17,588 bases of DNA, taken from the NCBI GenBank assembly GCA_946482075.1, contig CAMLQG010000078.1, positions 1 to 17,588 of the forward strand, in the 5' to 3' direction. Below are positions 14,368-17,588 of the stretch, in pieces. Both the position numbers and the translations under genes were made by a program. The notes beneath the pieces were generated by a model. The model was not told the DNA's origin. It saw only the letters and a list, made by a program, of their open reading frames with translations, and ran no database searches. Within the stretch, counting starts at the first letter, position 1; each line of letters begins with the position of its first letter. The DNA is from an uncultured Erythrobacteraceae bacterium. Lineage in GTDB: Bacteria; Pseudomonadota; Alphaproteobacteria; Sphingomonadales; Sphingomonadaceae.

Positions 14368-15111
14368 CTACAATCCGTCGACCTGCGCGATTTCCGCCAA
14401 AACATGCTCGGCGATCTCCTTCCGGCAGATCAGCAAATCCGGCATGTAAGTGTCCGCCTGGTTGTAGACGAGCGGCGATCCGTCGATGCGGGAGCAATGG
14501 AGGCCAAAGGCCTGCGCCACCGCAACCGGGGCGGCGGAGTCCCATTCGTACTGGCCGCCGGAATGGAGATAGATGTCAGCTTCGCCACGCGGGATCGACA
14601 TCGCCTTGGCGCCGGCCGAGCCCATGGGCACGAGCGTGGCGCCCAGCTTCTCGGCAACGGCGAGCGCTTCCTTCGCGGGGCGGGTACGGCTGACGACCAT
14701 GCGCAGCGGCTCGCCTGCCGGCGGCAGCGGCGCGGGCCGGTCCGAACGCAGCACCGTGTCGAGACCCGGCAGGGCGACCGCGCCCACAGCGGCCACGCCG
14801 TCGATCGCCAGTGCGACATGCACTGCCCAATCGGTGCGCCCCTCGCCATATTCGCGCGTGCCGTCCACCGGATCGATGATCCACACGCGCGACTTGCCCA
14901 GGCGTTCCGGCGTGTCCTTGCTTTCTTCCGACAGGAGCCCGTCATCGGGCCGATGCTGGCCGATCGCGTGGATCAGGAACTGGTTGGCGCTTGCATCGCC
15001 CGCCGCACCCAGGACCTTTTCGGTCACCAGGCCGCTGGCGCGCACGTCCAGCAGCAGGCGTCCCGCCGCCTGCGCCAACCGTGCCGCCAACTCCGCATCA
15101 TCATCCAGCAT
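14368..15111 (-). CDS. cysQ: 3'(2'),5'-bisphosphate nucleotidase CysQ
   Basis: CysQ removes the 3'-phosphate from PAP, the by-product of PAPS use, giving AMP; it keeps PAP from building up during sulfate assimilation. The 247-aa product belongs to the inositol monophosphatase superfamily and shows the metal sites LSEES (60-64), DPVDGT (80-85) in WIIDPVDGTREY, and WDSAAP (190-195). The start ATG lies 6 bases after the cysNC stop, with GGGA inside the end of cysNC as ribosome site, so it is the third gene of the sulfate activation operon. That context is the main reason to prefer CysQ over a generic inositol phosphatase. It is convergent with the MarR gene; the 60-base gap has no convincing terminator stem. 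Confidence 0.92.
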   Translation of the reverse strand: MLDDDAELAARLAQAAGRLLLDVRASGLVTEKVLGAAGDASANQFLIHAIGQHRPDDGLLSEESKDTPERLGKSRVWIIDPVDGTREYGEGRTDWAVHVALAIDGVAAVGAVALPGLDTVLRSDRPAPLPPAGEPLRMVVSRTRPAKEALAVAEKLGATLVPMGSAGAKAMSIPRGEADIYLHSGGQYEWDSAAPVAVAQAFGLHCSRIDGSPLVYNQADTYMPDLLICRKEIAEHVLAEIAQVDGL

Positions 15112-15117
15112 CGCCGT

Positions 15118-17037
15118 CTATCCCAGCAGCTTCTCGACAATCAGCTCCGCCGCCTCTTCGGGCGATAGGGTTGTCGTGTCGATATGGATATCCGGAGATT
15201 GTGGCGGTTCGTAGGGACTATCGATCCCGGTGAAGTTCTTCAGCTCGCCGGCACGGGCCTTCTTGTAGAGGCCTTTCACGTCGCGCTGTTCCGCCACTTC
15301 GAGCGGGGTATCGACGAATATCTCCGCAAACTCGCCTTCCACCATCAGGCTTCTCACCATCTCGCGCTCGGCCCGGAACGGGCTGATGAAGGCAGTGAGC
15401 ACGATCAGGCCGGCATCGGTCATCAGGCGCGCGACTTCGCCGATGCGGCGGATATTCTCGATCCGGTCCGCTTCGGTGAAGCCGAGATCCTTGTTGAGCC
15501 CGTGGCGGACATTGTCGCCATCCAGCAGGAAAGTGTGCTTGCCTGCGGCGTGCAGGCGCTTCTCCACCAGGTTTGCGATGGTCGACTTGCCGGAGCCCGA
15601 AAGCCCCGTGAACCACAGCACCTTGGGCAGCTGCGTCTTCAAGGCGGCATGCGCTTCGCGGCTGACGTCGACCGCCTGCCAGTGGACATTCTGCGCGCGG
15701 CGCAGCGCGAAGTGGATCGTGCCGGCTGCGACCGTGGCGTTCGTCATCCGGTCGATCAGGATGAAACCGCCCATATCTTGGTTCGCCGCATAGGCTTCGA
15801 AGGTGATCCGCTTGTCGGTCGCGACTTCGCAGATGCCGATGTCGTTCAAGCCCAGCGTCTTCGCCGCCAGATGTTCCAGCGTGTTCACGTCCACCCGGTA
15901 TTTCGGATGCTGGACGGATGCGCCGACGCTCTGGTTGCCGATCTTCATGATGTAGCTGCGCCCGGGGAGCATCTCGTCCTCCGCCATCCACACCACGGTC
16001 GCTTCGAAGCGGTCGGCGGCTTCCGCCGGATCGTCCGCCGCGCAGATCACGTCGCCGCGCGAGCAATCGATCTCGTCCGCCAGCGTGATCGTCACCGACT
16101 GGCCGGCCACCGCTTCGTCGAGATCGCCGTCATAAGTGACGATGCGGGCAACCGTGCTGGTCTTGCCCGAGGGGATCACGCGCACCGCATCGCCCGGACG
16201 TACCGTGCCGCCGGCGATCTGGCCGGCGAAGCCCCGGAAGTCGAGATTGGGGCGATTGACCCATTGCACCGGCAGGCGGAACGGGTGGGCGGCGCGTTCG
16301 TCCTGCCCCAGATCCACCGTCTCCAGATGCTCGATCAGCGTCGGTCCCTGGTACCAGGGCATGCCCTCGCCATGGGAGGCGATATTGTCGCCCTTGAGGC
16401 CGGAGAGCGGGATCGGGGTGAACCTGTCGACGCCGATCTTGCGGCCGAACTCGCGATAATCGGCCACGATCTTGTCGAAGACCGCCTGGTCGTAATCGAC
16501 CAGGTCCATCTTGTTCACCGCCAGCACGATGTGGCGGATGCCCACCAGATGGGCAAGATAGCTATGCCGCCGCGTCTGGGTGAGGATGCCCTTCCTCGCA
16601 TCGATCAGGATCACCGCGAGATCGGCAGTCGACGCACCCGTCACCATGTTGCGGGTGTACTGCTCGTGCCCCGGCGTATCCGCGACGATGAACTTGCGCT
16701 TTTCGGTAGCGAAGAAGCGATAGGCGACGTCGATCGTGATGCCCTGCTCGCGCTCGGCGGCGAGACCATCCACCAGCAGCGCGAAGTCGATCTCCTGGCC
16801 CTGCGTGCCGACCTTCTTGCTGTCGCTTTCGAGCGCGGCCAGCTGATCCTCGAAGATCATCTTGCTGTCGTAGAGCAGGCGGCCGATCAGGGTCGACTTG
16901 CCGTCATCGACGCTGCCGCAAGTGATGAAGCGCAGCATCGTCTTGTGCTGGTGCTGTTCGAGATAGGCGTCGATATCCTCGGCGATCAGCGCTTCGGGGC
17001 GATAGGCGACCTCGGCAGTAGTGTTTTCCAGAGCCAT
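15118..17037 (-). CDS. cysNC: Bifunctional sulfate adenylyltransferase subunit 1 / APS kinase (CysN-CysC fusion)
   Basis: This 639-aa fusion carries two steps of sulfate activation. The N-terminal CysN part is an EF-Tu-like GTPase that powers APS synthesis by CysD: P-loop GSVDDGKST (41-49), [11 protein letters not shown] (120-130) and NKMDLVD (175-181), followed by two beta-barrel domains to about residue 445. The C-terminal CysC part (about 470-639) phosphorylates APS to [13 protein letters not shown] (478-486), [11 protein letters not shown] (505-515), and FISPFRAER (550-558). The S in FISPFR is the usual place for the phospho-acceptor serine seen in related APS kinases. The start ATG overlaps the cysD stop by one base (TGATG), and AGGAGGG inside cysD is a strong ribosome site, so translation is likely coupled. 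All motifs are intact. Confidence 0.97.
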   Translation of the reverse strand: MALENTTAEVAYRPEALIAEDIDAYLEQHQHKTMLRFITCGSVDDGKSTLIGRLLYDSKMIFEDQLAALESDSKKVGTQGQEIDFALLVDGLAAEREQGITIDVAYRFFATEKRKFIVADTPGHEQYTRNMVTGASTADLAVILIDARKGILTQTRRHSYLAHLVGIRHIVLAVNKMDLVDYDQAVFDKIVADYREFGRKIGVDRFTPIPLSGLKGDNIASHGEGMPWYQGPTLIEHLETVDLGQDERAAHPFRLPVQWVNRPNLDFRGFAGQIAGGTVRPGDAVRVIPSGKTSTVARIVTYDGDLDEAVAGQSVTITLADEIDCSRGDVICAADDPAEAADRFEATVVWMAEDEMLPGRSYIMKIGNQSVGASVQHPKYRVDVNTLEHLAAKTLGLNDIGICEVATDKRITFEAYAANQDMGGFILIDRMTNATVAAGTIHFALRRAQNVHWQAVDVSREAHAALKTQLPKVLWFTGLSGSGKSTIANLVEKRLHAAGKHTFLLDGDNVRHGLNKDLGFTEADRIENIRRIGEVARLMTDAGLIVLTAFISPFRAEREMVRSLMVEGEFAEIFVDTPLEVAEQRDVKGLYKKARAGELKNFTGIDSPYEPPQSPDIHIDTTTLSPEEAAELIVEKLLG

Positions 17038-17588
17038 CAGAAATAGCCCTCCTGTTTCTTTTTCTCCATCGAGGCGGCCTGATCGTGGTCGATCGCGCGG
17101 CCCTGCCGTTCCGACGTGGTCGTCAGCAGCATTTCCTGGATGATCTCGGGCAGCGTCGCCGCTTCGCTCTCCACCGCACCCGTCAGCGGATAGCAGCCGA
17201 GCGTACGGAAGCGGATCGAGCGCATCTCGGGCACCTCGCCTTCCTTCAGGCGGAAACGCTCGTCATCCACCATCAGCAGCAGACCGTCACGCTCCACCGT
17301 GGGCCGCTTGGCCGAGAAGTAGAGCGGCACGATCTCGATATTCTCGAGATGGATGTACTGCCAGATGTCGAGCTCGGTCCAGTTGGACAGCGGGAACACG
17401 CGGATGCTCTCGCCCTTGGCCTTGCGGGCGTTGTAGAGCTTCCACAGTTCCGGGCGCTGGTTCTTCGGGTCCCAGCCATGGTTCGCCGTGCGGAACGAGA
17501 ATATCCGCTCCTTGGCGCGGCTCTTCTCCTCGTCGCGCCGCGCGCCGCCGAACGCCGCGTCGAACCCGTATTTGTCGAGCGCCTGCTT
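17037..17588 (-). CDS. cysD: Sulfate adenylyltransferase subunit 2 CysD, C-terminal part (5' end outside window)
   Basis: CysD is the catalytic ATP-pyrophosphatase-type subunit that forms APS from ATP and sulfate, driven by GTP hydrolysis on CysN. The frame is open to the window edge, giving the last 183 residues. Recognisable blocks are [20 protein letters not shown] near the start of the visible part, [29 protein letters not shown], and the C-terminal [14 protein letters not shown], with the tail ending KKKQEGYF. The N-terminal PP-motif would lie outside the window. A GTG at 17399 lies within the conserved region and is not the real start. It is the first visible gene of the cysD-cysNC-cysQ operon and overlaps cysNC by one base. 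Confidence 0.96.
   Translation of the reverse strand, partial: KQALDKYGFDAAFGGARRDEEKSRAKERIFSFRTANHGWDPKNQRPELWKLYNARKAKGESIRVFPLSNWTELDIWQYIHLENIEIVPLYFSAKRPTVERDGLLLMVDDERFRLKEGEVPEMRSIRFRTLGCYPLTGAVESEAATLPEIIQEMLLTTTSERQGRAIDHDQAASMEKKKQEGYF

Noticed and set aside
15184..17046. 620-aa plus-strand frame opposite cysNC
   Set aside because: Same shadow effect; CysNC is full length with both P-loops.
17273..17479. Separate small ORF inside cysD
   Set aside because: It is an alternative frame of the conserved cysD sequence.

Overview
The window looks like chromosomal DNA of an alphaproteobacterium, most likely a sphingomonad or erythrobacter relative (Sphingomonadales). The grounds are high GC with strong G/C third-position bias, a long-form isocitrate lyase C-terminus, the recG / sdhE / mfd arrangement, a CysN-CysC fusion, a G/C-rich intergenic repeat of a style I associate with sphingomonads, and one good candidate for a general-stress (EcfG-type) promoter. 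The lineage is inferred from style and gene content; no marker gene settles it.

Layout. (1) 2-767: tail of isocitrate lyase (glyoxylate shunt), a 50-aa companion ORF and a DUF1330 protein. (2) 777-925: a G/C-rich hairpin repeat between convergent genes. (3) 929-6823: DNA repair and respiration block, with recG (minus) divergent from sdhE and mfd (plus). (4) 6846-9094: an EAL phosphodiesterase with a degenerate GGDEF domain (minus), divergent from NAD kinase (plus, TTG start). (5) 9095-11093: an accessory-looking stretch of lower GC lying beyond the 3' end of tRNA-Asn. It holds small orphan proteins (a 91-aa helical protein, a 107-aa secreted protein, a 98-aa very acidic protein) and several very short coding-like frames. 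(6) 11094-11224: tRNA-Asn (GTT) with its promoter. (7) 11247-14307: a catabolic-looking minus-strand operon, DUF35 zinc-ribbon protein -> thiolase-like protein -> glutathione S-transferase. It diverges from a MarR regulator whose upstream region carries a long inverted repeat overlapping its own promoter. (8) 14368-17588: sulfate activation operon on the minus strand, cysD (partial) -> cysNC -> cysQ, tightly packed.

How the genes work together. CysD/CysNC make APS and then PAPS from sulfate, and CysQ removes the by-product PAP. The DUF35 plus thiolase-like pair resembles the Ltp2-ChsH2 type of acyl-CoA retro-aldolase more than a classical thiolase, because two tyrosines sit where that family keeps its repurposed active site. 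With a GST and a MarR switch alongside, this may be a small regulated module for an aromatic or steroid-like side chain. RecG and Mfd both rescue stalled DNA or RNA machinery.

Most of the window is ordinary core genome. The parts most worth a second look are the divergent MarR / aldolase-like module, the overlapping divergent promoters at 10384-10421, and the very short genes around them. I do not see a CRISPR array, transposase, integrase, phage module or recognisable defence system.
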